Origin: Streptomyces sp. NBC_00691
Lineage (GTDB): Bacteria; Actinomycetota; Actinomycetes; Streptomycetales; Streptomycetaceae
NCBI RefSeq assembly: GCF_036226665.1
Contig: NZ_CP109007.1
Span: 5,890,001 to 5,954,000 of the forward strand
DNA length: 64,000 bases
Direction of reading: 5' to 3'
The notes beneath the pieces were generated by a model. It saw only the letters and a list, made by a program, of their open reading frames with translations, did not search any database and was not told where the DNA came from. Position numbers and translations under genes: made by a program. Below, in pieces: positions 31,241 to 39,796 of this stretch (positions within the stretch are counted from its first letter, which is position 1; each line of letters begins with the position of its first letter).

Positions 31241-32020
31241 TCAGAGGTACGACGGTCCGGTGACCCGGTGCCGGAAGGTGTGCCAGATCCATGCCTGGAC
31301 GGCGACGAGCAGCGGCGTGACGACCAGCAGGGCGGGCACCAGCAGACCGAGCGTGGCGGGGGACGCCGCCCGCTCGGCCAGCGGCAGCGCGGTGCCCGCC
31401 CAGAGCGGCAGCCCGCCCATCAGGACCGCGGTGAGCGCGAAGGACTGCCAGGGGCGCCCGGCGTGTCCGACGAGCCGGCGGGCGCGCTCGTACGGCAGTC
31501 CCGTGAGCCGGAGCGCGGCGAAGCCGAGCCCGTGCGCGGCGAACAGCGCGGCCGCGGCGAGCGAGGTGAGGAAGGCCGTCGCGCCGGTCGCCGGTGTGTA
31601 CGGCCGCCCGGTGAGCAGGGCCGCGAGCAGCCACCCCCAGGACAGTGCGACGGTCCAGCTCCCGCAGGTCACCGCCGCGTCGCAGGCGGTGCGCCAGCGC
31701 GGACCCGGGCCGCGGCCGCGGGACCAGAGGCCCGCGTCGCGGACGATCCAGCCGGTCAGCAGGGCCACGAGGACCGGGAACTGACCGCTCAGGAGCTCGC
31801 CCTCGAGAGCGGGGAAGCAGCCGACGAGGACGCCGACGGTGGCGACCAGCCAGACCTCGTTGCCCAGGAAGAACGGGGCGATCGAGGCGAGCACCAGCTG
31901 CCGTTCGCGGTCGTTCCGGCCGAGCCAGGGTGTGAGCATGCCCGTGCCGATGTCCGCCCCGGCGAGGACGGACCAGCCCGCCGCGAAGAGGGCGAGCAGG
32001 GCGATGGCCAGGGTCTCCAC
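31241..32020 (-). CDS. cydB: Cytochrome bd oxidase subunit II (short form)
   Basis: 259 residues, GTG start at 32020 with AGGAG upstream. About seven to eight hydrophobic helices. It carries the CydB opening ADIGTGMLTPWLGRNDRER and WLVATVGVL. Typical CydB proteins have about 330-380 residues, so this one is short, although it ends cleanly and has no frameshift. Together with CydA it forms the quinol oxidase, which supports respiration at low oxygen. No cydCD genes for assembly lie nearby. It follows cydA by 62 bp on the same strand. Confidence 0.87.
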   Translation of the reverse strand: METLAIALLALFAAGWSVLAGADIGTGMLTPWLGRNDRERQLVLASIAPFFLGNEVWLVATVGVLVGCFPALEGELLSGQFPVLVALLTGWIVRDAGLWSRGRGPGPRWRTACDAAVTCGSWTVALSWGWLLAALLTGRPYTPATGATAFLTSLAAAALFAAHGLGFAALRLTGLPYERARRLVGHAGRPWQSFALTAVLMGGLPLWAGTALPLAERAASPATLGLLVPALLVVTPLLVAVQAWIWHTFRHRVTGPSYL

Positions 32021-32082
32021 GGGGGCTCCTCGGGCTTTTCTGGGGGAGGGAGAGGGGACGGAGAGGAAGGGGAGCTGACGGT

Positions 32083-33459
32083 TCAGTAGCGGGGGGCCGG
32101 GAGGGCGTCGGCCGGGTCGGGTGCTCGGCCGTCGCCGTCGTTCCCGCCTCCGTCGCCGTCGCCGTCTCCGGTCCCGTTGCCGTCCCCGTTGCCGTTCCCG
32201 TTGCCGTTCCCGGCCGCGGTCGGCCGTTCGTCGTGGCCGAGGCCGGCGTCGACCGGGCCCCGGCGGGCGTGGCGGGTGAGGAGCCAGGCGTTGAGGACGG
32301 CGAGCAGGACGAAGACCGTGGTGAAAACGGTGAGGGAGAGGCGCATGGTGCCGGGGGAGAGGTCCGAGACCGCGTCCTCCGTCTTCAGCAGTCCGTAGAC
32401 CACCCAGGGCTGCCGCCCGGACTCCCGGAACACCCAGCCGCTGATCATCGCGATGTACGGCAGCGGGACGGCCGCCATCAGGACGAGATGCCACAGACGG
32501 AACCGGAAGACGACCTTCCTGAAGGCGGCCAGGATCACCCCGGCGAAGCACAGGTACATCATCAGCGCGAAGCAGATCAGCATCACCAGCGCGCCGCCCC
32601 GGGTCCACGCCTCCGAGGGCACGTAGTCACCGGGCCCGAAACGTTCCGTCAGCTCTGCCTGGACCTGCGCGATCTCCGCGGTCTTCCCTCTGAACACGGC
32701 CGACTTCATCGGCTGGAAGGCGTCCAGGACGGCCAGCTGCACCCCGCCGAAGACGGCGGTCACCATCAGCGCGGGCGCCGAGAGGAACACCCCGATCCGC
32801 AGACTGCGGCCGAAGAACTCCCACTCAGGGCTGCGCCGGAACAGGTGGTACGCGCTCACCCCGGCCATGAAGAACCCCGCCGTGAGCAGCGCGCCCGCCA
32901 CGATGTGACCGAAGGCCAGCAGCGCGGAGGGGTTGGTCAGCACCGCGACCGGGTCGTCGAGGACGAGCTCGCCGTTGTCGGAGCCGTACCCCACGGGATG
33001 GTTGAGGAAGCCGTTGGAGACGAGGATCCAGTACGCCGAGACATAGGCGGTCAGGACCACGACCCAGATCGCCGCCAGGTGGGCCCAGCGGTTGAGACGG
33101 TTCCAGCCGAAGATCCACAGGCCGAGGAACGTCGACTCCACGAAGAACGCCACGATCGTCTCGACGGCCAGCGAGGCCCCGAGGATGTTGCCCGCCTCAT
33201 GGGTGAGCCCGCTCCACGCCATGCCGAACTGGAACTCCATCACCAGACCGGTGACGATGCCGACCGCGTAGTTGATCACGTACAGCTGGCCCCAGAACCG
33301 CACCATGCGCGCGTCCAGCGGCTTGCGGCTGAACGTGGCGCGCGTCTGGAGCACGGCCACGACCGTCGCGAGTCCCAGAGTGAGGGCGACGAAGAGGAAA
33401 TGGCCGCCCGCCGTGAGGGCGAACTGCAGCCGCGCGAGATCGAGTACGTCCTGGTTCAC
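32083..33459 (-). CDS. cydA: Cytochrome bd oxidase subunit I
   Basis: 458 residues from GTG 33459. The heme ligand region TAGGHFLFVALTLGL aligns with the His19 region of E. coli CydA, and the quinol-site motif SGRQPWVVYGLLKTEDAVS is present. About nine membrane helices and a short Q-loop. The C-terminal tail of about 50 residues is unusual, rich in Gly, Asn and Asp (GNGNGNGNGDGNG) and encoded by short tandem repeats, so it is probably disordered and cytoplasmic or exposed. It is transcribed away from the neighbouring two-component genes but on the same strand. Confidence 0.92.
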   Translation of the reverse strand: MNQDVLDLARLQFALTAGGHFLFVALTLGLATVVAVLQTRATFSRKPLDARMVRFWGQLYVINYAVGIVTGLVMEFQFGMAWSGLTHEAGNILGASLAVETIVAFFVESTFLGLWIFGWNRLNRWAHLAAIWVVVLTAYVSAYWILVSNGFLNHPVGYGSDNGELVLDDPVAVLTNPSALLAFGHIVAGALLTAGFFMAGVSAYHLFRRSPEWEFFGRSLRIGVFLSAPALMVTAVFGGVQLAVLDAFQPMKSAVFRGKTAEIAQVQAELTERFGPGDYVPSEAWTRGGALVMLICFALMMYLCFAGVILAAFRKVVFRFRLWHLVLMAAVPLPYIAMISGWVFRESGRQPWVVYGLLKTEDAVSDLSPGTMRLSLTVFTTVFVLLAVLNAWLLTRHARRGPVDAGLGHDERPTAAGNGNGNGNGDGNGTGDGDGDGGGNDGDGRAPDPADALPAPRY

Positions 33460-33600
33460 CCGATCAGCGTCGGCGTACGGCCAGAGGCGTGGCGTCACCC
33501 CACGGTGGACAGTGGCCGTACCCCAGGAGTTGCGCCCGCCCACGCGCGCGTACCCCGTGAGTTGCGCCGAACGGCTCCCGCCACCCGGCCGATTCTTCGG

Positions 33601-34269
33601 TCAGGCCAGCCAGCCCGGCGTGATCATCCCCGACTCGTACGCCAGGATCACCAGCTGCGCCCGGTCCCGTACGGCCAGCTTCGTCATGATCCTGCTGACA
33701 TGGGTCTTCGCGGTCGCGGGGGACAGGACGAGGCGGCCGGCGATCTCGTCGTTCGAGAGCCCCGCGCCCACCAGGCCGAGGACCTCGCGCTCCCGCTCGG
33801 TGAGGGCGTTGAGCCGGGGGCTCGGGTCCGGCTGCCGGTCGGCCCGGCCCGCGAACTCGGCGATCAGACGGCGCGTCACGGCCGGGGCGATCAGAGCGTC
33901 GCCGCGCGCCACGACCCGTACCGCGTGCAGCAGTTCCATCGGCTCGGTGTCCTTCACCAGGAAGCCCGAAGCGCCCGCGCGGAGCGCCCCGTACACGTGG
34001 TCGTCCGCGTCGAAGGTGGTCAGGATGACCACCCGTACCCCTTCGAGCCGCTCGTCGGCGGTGATGCGGCGGGTGGCCTCCAGGCCGTCGAGGACCGGCA
34101 TGCGGATGTCCATCAGGACCACGTCCGGGCGGAGTTCGCGGGCGAGCGCGATCGCCCGCTCCCCGTCCCCGGCCTCGCCGACGACCTGGAGGTCCTCCTC
34201 GTCGGACAGGATCGACCGGAAGCCGGCCCGGACCAGGGTCTGGTCGTCTGCGAGCACGACACGGATCAT
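33601..34269 (-). CDS. NarL/FixJ-family response regulator
   Basis: 222 residues. Receiver domain with Asp54 in VLMDIRMPVLDG, Thr in VILTTFDADD and Lys in FLVKDTEP. A LuxR-type HTH lies at about 152-215 (LTEREREVLGLVGAGLSNDEIAGRL). Its start overlaps the stop of the kinase gene (ATGA). It lies upstream of cydAB on the same strand with 141 bp between, so control of cydAB by this pair is possible but not shown. Confidence 0.93.
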   Translation of the reverse strand: MIRVVLADDQTLVRAGFRSILSDEEDLQVVGEAGDGERAIALARELRPDVVLMDIRMPVLDGLEATRRITADERLEGVRVVILTTFDADDHVYGALRAGASGFLVKDTEPMELLHAVRVVARGDALIAPAVTRRLIAEFAGRADRQPDPSPRLNALTEREREVLGLVGAGLSNDEIAGRLVLSPATAKTHVSRIMTKLAVRDRAQLVILAYESGMITPGWLA

Positions 34270-35651
34270 CGGGGGTCCCTCTCGGTCGCGTCGCTGCCGG
34301 ACGCGGTGGGGTCGGGGGCGGTCGGTTCGGGGGTGGCCGGGTCGGCCGTGGGGCCGGGGGTGGCCGGGTCTGCCGGGGTGGGGTCGGGCGCGGCGGATCC
34401 GGGCGCGGTGGGGTCCCGGGTGACGGACGCGGGTGTGCTCGGTCCGGGCGGGCCGGGTTCCGGGAACGGCAGGCGGGCGTCCACCAGGAAACCGCCGCCC
34501 GCTCCGTTCCCGGCGGTCAGCTCGCCGCCGAACGCACGGGCCCGCTCGGCCATGCCCCGGACACCGCTGCCGAGCGGACGCCCCTCCGGTGCCCCCTCAC
34601 CGTCGTCCGCGATCCGCAGCCGCACCGCGTCCGCGCCCCAGTCGAGGGTGATGCGGACGGTCTTCGCGCCCGCGTGGCGGGTGACGTTCGTCAGCGACTC
34701 CTGCACGATCCGGTACGCGGCCAGGTCGACGGGCGGCGGAAGGGGTACGGGCGTGCCCGTGGCCTCCGTACGGACATCGAGACCGGCACTACGCGCGCGT
34801 GCGGCGAGATCGCCGAGCAGCGCGAGCCCCGAGGAGGAGGGGGCCGTGGGCGTCGGTTCGTCGGCGCCGCGCAGCACCCCGAGCGTGGCCCGCAGCTCGC
34901 GCAGCGCGTCCTTGCTGGTCGACTTCACCGCCTCCAGGGCTTCGGTGGCGGTGGCGAGCCCGGCCTCCGGGGCGGGCCCCTTGCCGAGGCGGTGGAGCGC
35001 GGCACCCGACTGGACGTTGATCAGCGAGATGCTGTGGCCGAGCACGTCGTGCACCTCACGGGCGATCCGCAGCCGCTCCTCGGTGGCGCTCTGCCGCGCC
35101 CTGGCCTCCTGCTCCCGCTCGGCGGCCAGTGCCCGCTGCTCCACCTCGTGCAGATAGGCGATCCGGGTGCGCTGGGCGCGTCCGACCGCGACGAGACTGA
35201 TCAGCCAGCCGGCCAGCATGACGAGCGAGGTGTCGTCGATCTGCCGGTGCCCCGGCTGCTGCCGGATCTCGCCGAGTCCGACCGCGAGGAGGGTGACGGC
35301 GGCCAGCGCGACGGCGGCCGCGAAACGGCCCTCCGCCGCGGTCGTGTAGAGCGCGAGCGCGAAGGCGATCATCAGCGGGCCGTCCTGGGCGGACAGCGGG
35401 TAGTAGACGACGCAGGCGAGCAGCGTGACGACGGAGACGGCGACCGGCTGCCGCCGCCGGAAGTACAGGGCTCCGCAGCCGATCAGGATCAGCACCCAGC
35501 CGAGCGCCGTACGGACGGCGGGCTCGCTCGCGTACCGCGCGGAGACGAGCGTCCAGACGGCGACGACGAGCAGGACGGCACCCGCCACGACGGCATCGGC
35601 GGCCCGCGGCGAAAGACGCCCGCCGCCCGGGGAACGGAGGGGGAGGGGCAT
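34266..35651 (-). CDS. Sensor histidine kinase, NarL-type (HisKA_3)
   Basis: 461 residues from ATG 35651. Four to five membrane helices in the first 140 residues, then a coiled coil, a HisKA_3 dimerisation domain with phospho-acceptor His in REVHDVLGHSISLI, and an HATPase domain (GSGVRGMAERARAFGG). The last 65 or so residues are a low-complexity Pro/Thr/Ala/Asp tail (TPADPATPGPTADPATPEPT). The signal is unknown. It is co-transcribed with the regulator through a 4-nt overlap. Confidence 0.92.
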   Translation of the reverse strand: MPLPLRSPGGGRLSPRAADAVVAGAVLLVVAVWTLVSARYASEPAVRTALGWVLILIGCGALYFRRRQPVAVSVVTLLACVVYYPLSAQDGPLMIAFALALYTTAAEGRFAAAVALAAVTLLAVGLGEIRQQPGHRQIDDTSLVMLAGWLISLVAVGRAQRTRIAYLHEVEQRALAAEREQEARARQSATEERLRIAREVHDVLGHSISLINVQSGAALHRLGKGPAPEAGLATATEALEAVKSTSKDALRELRATLGVLRGADEPTPTAPSSSGLALLGDLAARARSAGLDVRTEATGTPVPLPPPVDLAAYRIVQESLTNVTRHAGAKTVRITLDWGADAVRLRIADDGEGAPEGRPLGSGVRGMAERARAFGGELTAGNGAGGGFLVDARLPFPEPGPPGPSTPASVTRDPTAPGSAAPDPTPADPATPGPTADPATPEPTAPDPTASGSDATERDPR

Positions 35652-35721
35652 GCGTCGAAGGATAGGCGGGGGACGGTTCGTGGGGGCGGCAGCGTGCGGC
35701 CGACGGGCTCGGGGGGCTTCG

Positions 35722-36141
35722 ATGATGTTCGGGTACTCGGACGAGTGGTGGGCGCTGCTGTTCGTGCCCGTGATGCTGTGGGTGCCGTTCGGGCCCTTCG
35801 TCATGGGGGCCATGGGGGTGTGGTGCGCCCGGCGGCCCGGGTGGATGCCGCGGTTGTGGTCGGTGCTTCTGCCGCTGGTGCCGGTCGCGGTCTCCGCGAC
35901 CGTGATCATCCTGCCCGTGGACCGATGGGACGATCCCCGCCACGGGGAGGACGTGCTCGGTTACGTCCTCGTGTACGTCCTGGGGATCACTGTGCTGCCG
36001 TGGGTGCTGGGGTACGGGATCGCTCGGGTGGTGCGGGGGGCGCGGGCGCGGCGGGAGCGGGCGGTCGGCGAGTCGAGCAGGGACGTGACGTCGGGGAGCG
36101 GCTGCCCGCCGGACCGTCCGTCGTGCGGGTGGCCGTCGTAG
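35722..36141 (+). CDS. Hypothetical small membrane protein
   Basis: 139 residues from the ATGATG at 35722. Three predicted membrane helices (about 10-33, 44-66, 82-104) and an Arg-rich cytoplasmic tail. No family is recognised. It starts 70 bp from the divergent kinase gene. Support is hydrophobicity, codon use and lack of a competing gene. The ribosome-binding region (CTCGGGGGGC) is weak. Confidence 0.6.
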   Translation: MMFGYSDEWWALLFVPVMLWVPFGPFVMGAMGVWCARRPGWMPRLWSVLLPLVPVAVSATVIILPVDRWDDPRHGEDVLGYVLVYVLGITVLPWVLGYGIARVVRGARARRERAVGESSRDVTSGSGCPPDRPSCGWPS

Positions 36142-36192
36142 GGGGTGGCCTCGCACCGCGACGGCCGTCGTCGGATCCGGCGGGCAGGTGCC

Positions 36193-36705
36193 TCAGCCGG
36201 CGTGCGTGTCCTCGGCGGGTGCCGCCGCGAGGTGCTGTGCGGCCTCGGTGGCGCTGTAGGAGGAGGCGAAGGTGAACGCGCGCGGGGACGGGCCGTTCGC
36301 GCGCAGGTCCGCCAGCCGCTCCAGGGCCTCGTCGACGCTCGGGGCGTGCCCGGCGGGGACCCACCACAGCACCAGGTGCGACTCGACGTGCCGGGCGAAC
36401 CATTCGCGGCGCCGCCGCATCACCTCCAGGTGCCCGCTGCGGTACGCGAAGTCCCACAGGGCCTCCTGGGTCTCCCAGACCGACATGTTGACGATGACGT
36501 CCTCGCCCGCGGGGCGCAGGGCCGTGGCGTCGGCCTCGCCCTCCTCCACCAGGCGCCACACGAAGCCGGGTGTGCCGTCGGCGGCGGCGTTGACCGGATC
36601 GAGGAGCTCGACGAAGGACGCCAGGCGCGGATCGTCGAGGGGGTGGAGGAGCGTGGCGACGTTGAGTTGGGCGAGGTGGGCGGCGGCATGCGGGGACGCG
36701 GTCAT
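36193..36705 (-). CDS. DUF3291 protein (dimeric alpha-beta barrel type)
   Basis: 170 residues with the DUF3291 pattern: AHLAQLNVATLLHPLDDPRLASFVELLDPVNA at the start and MSVWETQEALWDFAYRSGHLEVMRRRREWF in the centre. The fold resembles antibiotic-biosynthesis monooxygenases, but no activity is established. It lies 32 bp downstream of the Cys-rich regulator on the same strand and is probably in its operon. Confidence 0.85.
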   Translation of the reverse strand: MTASPHAAAHLAQLNVATLLHPLDDPRLASFVELLDPVNAAADGTPGFVWRLVEEGEADATALRPAGEDVIVNMSVWETQEALWDFAYRSGHLEVMRRRREWFARHVESHLVLWWVPAGHAPSVDEALERLADLRANGPSPRAFTFASSYSATEAAQHLAAAPAEDTHAG

Positions 36706-36737
36706 GGCCTCATCCCAGCACGACGTCGTTTTCTATG

Positions 36738-37463
36738 TCAATGATCGTTGTTTTTAGAATTCTCGATCACCACGCAGCACTCGCCCGGCCGGGCGTCCAT
36801 GCGTGCGCGTACGGCGCCGTCCGCGCCCAGGAGGCCCTCCAGGAGCGCGAGGTTCATGCCGCAGACGAGGGGCGGGAAGCGTTCGGCGACGGCGTGGAAG
36901 GGGCAGTTGCGCATGCGGAGAACGGTGCCGGCCGAGGCCCCGGCGTCCTCGTGGGCGCCCTCGGAGTCCCCGGGGTCGGTGTCCCCGGTGGCTTCCAGGC
37001 GCGGCTCGTAGCCGCGCGCCGCCAGCGTCTTCATGGCCTCCGTCAGATCGCCGCAGGGCGCCGCCGTGCCGCGCAGCTCCTCGCCCCGACGGCGCGCGGC
37101 CGCGCAGAGCCCCGCGTCGAGCCCTGCCTGCTCCGCCGCCTCGGCGAGCAGCTCGGCGGCGGTGCGGTAGTCGCGCGCGGGCAGGGACACCGACCGCTCG
37201 CCACGCGCCCGCGTGTAGACCTTGGCGGGGCGGCCGGCTCCCGGCCCGGAGCGGCCCGTCAGGCGGCGGCTGCCGCTCTCCAGGAGCCCGGCGCCGGTCA
37301 GCTTGTCCAGGTGGTGCGCGGCGAGGGTGCGTGCCACTCCGGTGGCCTCCGCCGCCTCGTTGCGGCCGACCTCGCGGCCCTGTGCCACCACGTACTCGTA
37401 CAGGCGGCGCCGAACCGGATCCTGCAGCATGGCGATCGCTTCGATGTCCTGCGTGTCCTCCAT
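36738..37463 (-). CDS. SufR-like winged-helix regulator with a cysteine cluster
   Basis: 241 residues. N-terminal winged helix (about 8-70, DPVRRRLYEYVVAQGREVGRNE, a MarR/ArsR-like form seen in SufR). The C-terminal half carries Cys187, Cys201 and Cys229/230 in CPFHAVAERFPPLVCGMN and RPGECCV, spaced as the iron-sulfur ligands of SufR proteins. No suf operon is nearby, so this is likely a paralogue sensing iron-sulfur status, redox or nitric oxide. It probably controls the following DUF3291 gene and itself. The cluster is inferred from spacing only. Confidence 0.85.
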   Translation of the reverse strand: MEDTQDIEAIAMLQDPVRRRLYEYVVAQGREVGRNEAAEATGVARTLAAHHLDKLTGAGLLESGSRRLTGRSGPGAGRPAKVYTRARGERSVSLPARDYRTAAELLAEAAEQAGLDAGLCAAARRRGEELRGTAAPCGDLTEAMKTLAARGYEPRLEATGDTDPGDSEGAHEDAGASAGTVLRMRNCPFHAVAERFPPLVCGMNLALLEGLLGADGAVRARMDARPGECCVVIENSKNNDH

Positions 37464-37582
37464 CCGGCCATTCTAGGAACAACGCGGATTGGAGATAGAG
37501 AGCCTCCGTGCCGCGATCTCCGGAGCGGCCGGACTGCCGGTCGGCCTCCCTCCGCGAGCAGGGGGCGGGGCGGAGGCCGGGC

Positions 37583-38188
37583 TCACGGTCCGCGCCAGAT
37601 GTTGGCGAAGGCGGTGTTCTCGATCGTCCGCCGCTGGCGTACGGCTTCGAGTTCCATCACCGCGTCGTGGACGACGGCGACCACGGTCGTGACCGCCTCG
37701 TCGCCGAGGCCGGACTCGTCGGCGGCCCGTCCGCCGTCGATGCCCACGGCTGAGGCGAGGGCGGCCAGGACGGGTTCGTTCTCCTCCCAGCGGTCGGCGG
37801 CCCGGCGGCACGCGGGTGTGTCGGCCGGTTCCACGCGTTCCGGCGAGAAGGGCAGTACGCCGCTCCGCTTCCGCGTCAGCTCGCCGGCGTTCTCCAGCGC
37901 GGTCCGGTAGGTGGCCGAGAGGTCACGGCCCCGGCGCCACAGCCAGTCCTCGACGAGCTCGTACGGCTCCTGGCGGGAGAGCTCCGCGGCGGCCTCGCCG
38001 AGGAGCCGGTCGTCGGGCACCGACGGCTCGCCCGGAACGACGCGGTCGTCCGCCACGGTGACGGCCCCGGTGCCGAGGAGGTCGATCAGCTCGGCTCCCG
38101 CGAGGGCCAGTGACAGGTCCCCCTGGCCCACGGAACGGTCCGGCTTCGGGTCCATGGCGATGATGAACAGGTCTTTCGCCGTGGTCAT
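37583..38188 (-). CDS. GPP34 (GOLPH3-type) family protein
   Basis: 201 residues from ATG 38188, with GGGGAG upstream. It begins TTAKDLFIIAMDPKPDRSVGQGDLSLALAGAELIDLL, the GPP34 family pattern; the fold is all-helical. Eukaryotic GOLPH3 binds phosphoinositides at the Golgi. Streptomyces encode many such proteins of unknown role. A longer upstream frame reaching 38590 is not supported. Confidence 0.88.
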   Translation of the reverse strand: MTTAKDLFIIAMDPKPDRSVGQGDLSLALAGAELIDLLGTGAVTVADDRVVPGEPSVPDDRLLGEAAAELSRQEPYELVEDWLWRRGRDLSATYRTALENAGELTRKRSGVLPFSPERVEPADTPACRRAADRWEENEPVLAALASAVGIDGGRAADESGLGDEAVTTVVAVVHDAVMELEAVRQRRTIENTAFANIWRGP

Positions 38189-38488
38189 GAAGGCTCCCCT
38201 CGGAGACATCGACAAAGATGCGTTCCCGCCCCCACGCGGCGGCCCTGTCCAGGACCGATCGGGTGCGAGGCGACTGCCACGATCAGTATCGCCCTGCCCG
38301 CAGGTCCGAAGCTCCGTCGCGGGGAGGGGAGTTCCGTCGGCGGTCGGGGGAGATCCGCCTGCCGGAGGAAAGCGGCAGGCGAGGGCCGTCGGGGGCAGGG
38401 CGCGAGGGCGGCCGGGGGAGGGCGCCGATCGCGTCGATCCGGCCCGCCGCCCCGCCGCGACGCGTCGGCGTGTCACTCCGGAGTGTGC

Positions 38489-38517
38489 TTGACACTGAAA
38501 TCGAACATCCATTCTCA
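38489..38517 (+). promoter_or_regulatory. recA promoter region with SOS (LexA) box
   Basis: A TTGACA -35-like hexamer at 38489-38494 is followed by GAACATCCATTC at 38503-38514. This matches the Gram-positive LexA box GAAC-N4-GTTC except for one base and lies where it would block polymerase. It is about 140 bp before recA. The rest of the 467-bp gap 38189-38655 shows no gene. Confidence 0.75.
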
Positions 38518-38655
38518 TGGAAGCCCGGCCCTTGGAATCTCGGGCTTGTCGCCGAGTTGTCCACAGGCTGGAGGGGACGTCGGGGCCCATTGTCAGTGGC
38601 AGGGGTTAGCGTCTTTCACATGAAGCGATCGACTCAAGCAAACCGGGTGGAACCC

Positions 38656-39792
38656 ATGGCAGGAACCGACCGCGAGAAGGCGCTCGACGCCGCGCTCGCA
38701 CAGATTGAACGCCAATTCGGCAAGGGCGCCGTGATGCGCATGGGCGACCGCACCCAGGAGCCGATCGAGGTGATCCCGACCGGATCGACCGCCCTCGACA
38801 TCGCCCTCGGTGTCGGCGGCCTGCCGCGCGGCCGTGTCGTCGAGGTCTACGGCCCGGAGTCCTCCGGCAAGACGACCCTGACCCTGCACGCGGTGGCCAA
38901 CGCCCAGAAGGCCGGCGGCCAGGTGGCCTTCGTGGACGCCGAGCACGCCCTCGACCCCGAGTACGCCAAGAAGCTCGGCGTCGACATCGACAACCTCATC
39001 CTGTCGCAGCCGGACAGCGGCGAGCAGGCCCTCGAGATCGTCGACATGCTGGTCCGCTCCGGCGCCCTCGACCTGATCGTCATCGACTCCGTCGCCGCGC
39101 TCGTCCCGCGCGCGGAGATCGAGGGCGAGATGGGTGACTCGCACGTGGGTCTCCAGGCCCGTCTGATGAGCCAGGCGCTCCGGAAGATCACCGGCGCGCT
39201 CAACCAGTCCAAGACCACCGCGATCTTCATCAACCAGCTCCGCGAGAAGATCGGCGTGATGTTCGGCTCGCCGGAGACCACGACCGGTGGCCGCGCCCTG
39301 AAGTTCTACGCCTCGGTGCGCCTCGACATCCGCCGTATCGAGACCCTCAAGGACGGCACGGACGCGGTCGGCAACCGCACCCGCGTCAAGGTCGTCAAGA
39401 ACAAGGTCGCGCCTCCCTTCAAGCAGGCCGAGTTCGACATCCTCTACGGCCAGGGCATCAGCCGCGAGGGCGGTCTGATCGACATGGGCGTGGAGCACGG
39501 CTTCGTGCGCAAGGCCGGTGCCTGGTACACGTACGAAGGCGACCAGCTCGGCCAGGGCAAGGAGAACGCCCGTAACTTCCTGAAGGACAACCCCGATCTC
39601 GCCGACGAGATCGAGAAGAAGATCAAGGAGAAGCTGGGCGTCGGCGTCCGGCCCGAGGCCGCCAAGGACGAGACGGCGACGGACGCGGCTCCCGCCGCGG
39701 ACACCGCCGGCGCGGACGACGCCGCCAAGAGCGTCCCGGCACCCGCGAGCAAGACCGCGAAGGCGACCAAGGCCACCGCGGTCAAGAGCTGA
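38656..39792 (+). CDS. recA: RecA recombinase
   Basis: 378 residues, the usual length. It starts MAGTDREKALDAALAQIERQFGKGAVMRMG, with Walker A GPESSGKTT and the LIVIDSVAAL and INQLREKIGVMFG blocks. It forms filaments on single-stranded DNA for homologous recombination and triggers LexA self-cleavage. The tail is Ala/Lys/Thr-rich (about 335-378), typical of actinobacteria. ATG 38656 has a GGTGGA upstream; an earlier in-frame ATG 12 codons upstream is less likely. recX follows 4 bp later. Confidence 0.98.
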   Translation: MAGTDREKALDAALAQIERQFGKGAVMRMGDRTQEPIEVIPTGSTALDIALGVGGLPRGRVVEVYGPESSGKTTLTLHAVANAQKAGGQVAFVDAEHALDPEYAKKLGVDIDNLILSQPDSGEQALEIVDMLVRSGALDLIVIDSVAALVPRAEIEGEMGDSHVGLQARLMSQALRKITGALNQSKTTAIFINQLREKIGVMFGSPETTTGGRALKFYASVRLDIRRIETLKDGTDAVGNRTRVKVVKNKVAPPFKQAEFDILYGQGISREGGLIDMGVEHGFVRKAGAWYTYEGDQLGQGKENARNFLKDNPDLADEIEKKIKEKLGVGVRPEAAKDETATDAAPAADTAGADDAAKSVPAPASKTAKATKATAVKS

Positions 39793-39796
39793 ACCA

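Noticed and set aside
31241..38188. Genomic island with mobility genes
   Set aside because: No integrase, transposase, direct-repeat ends or clear GC shift is seen; only gene order suggests insertion.
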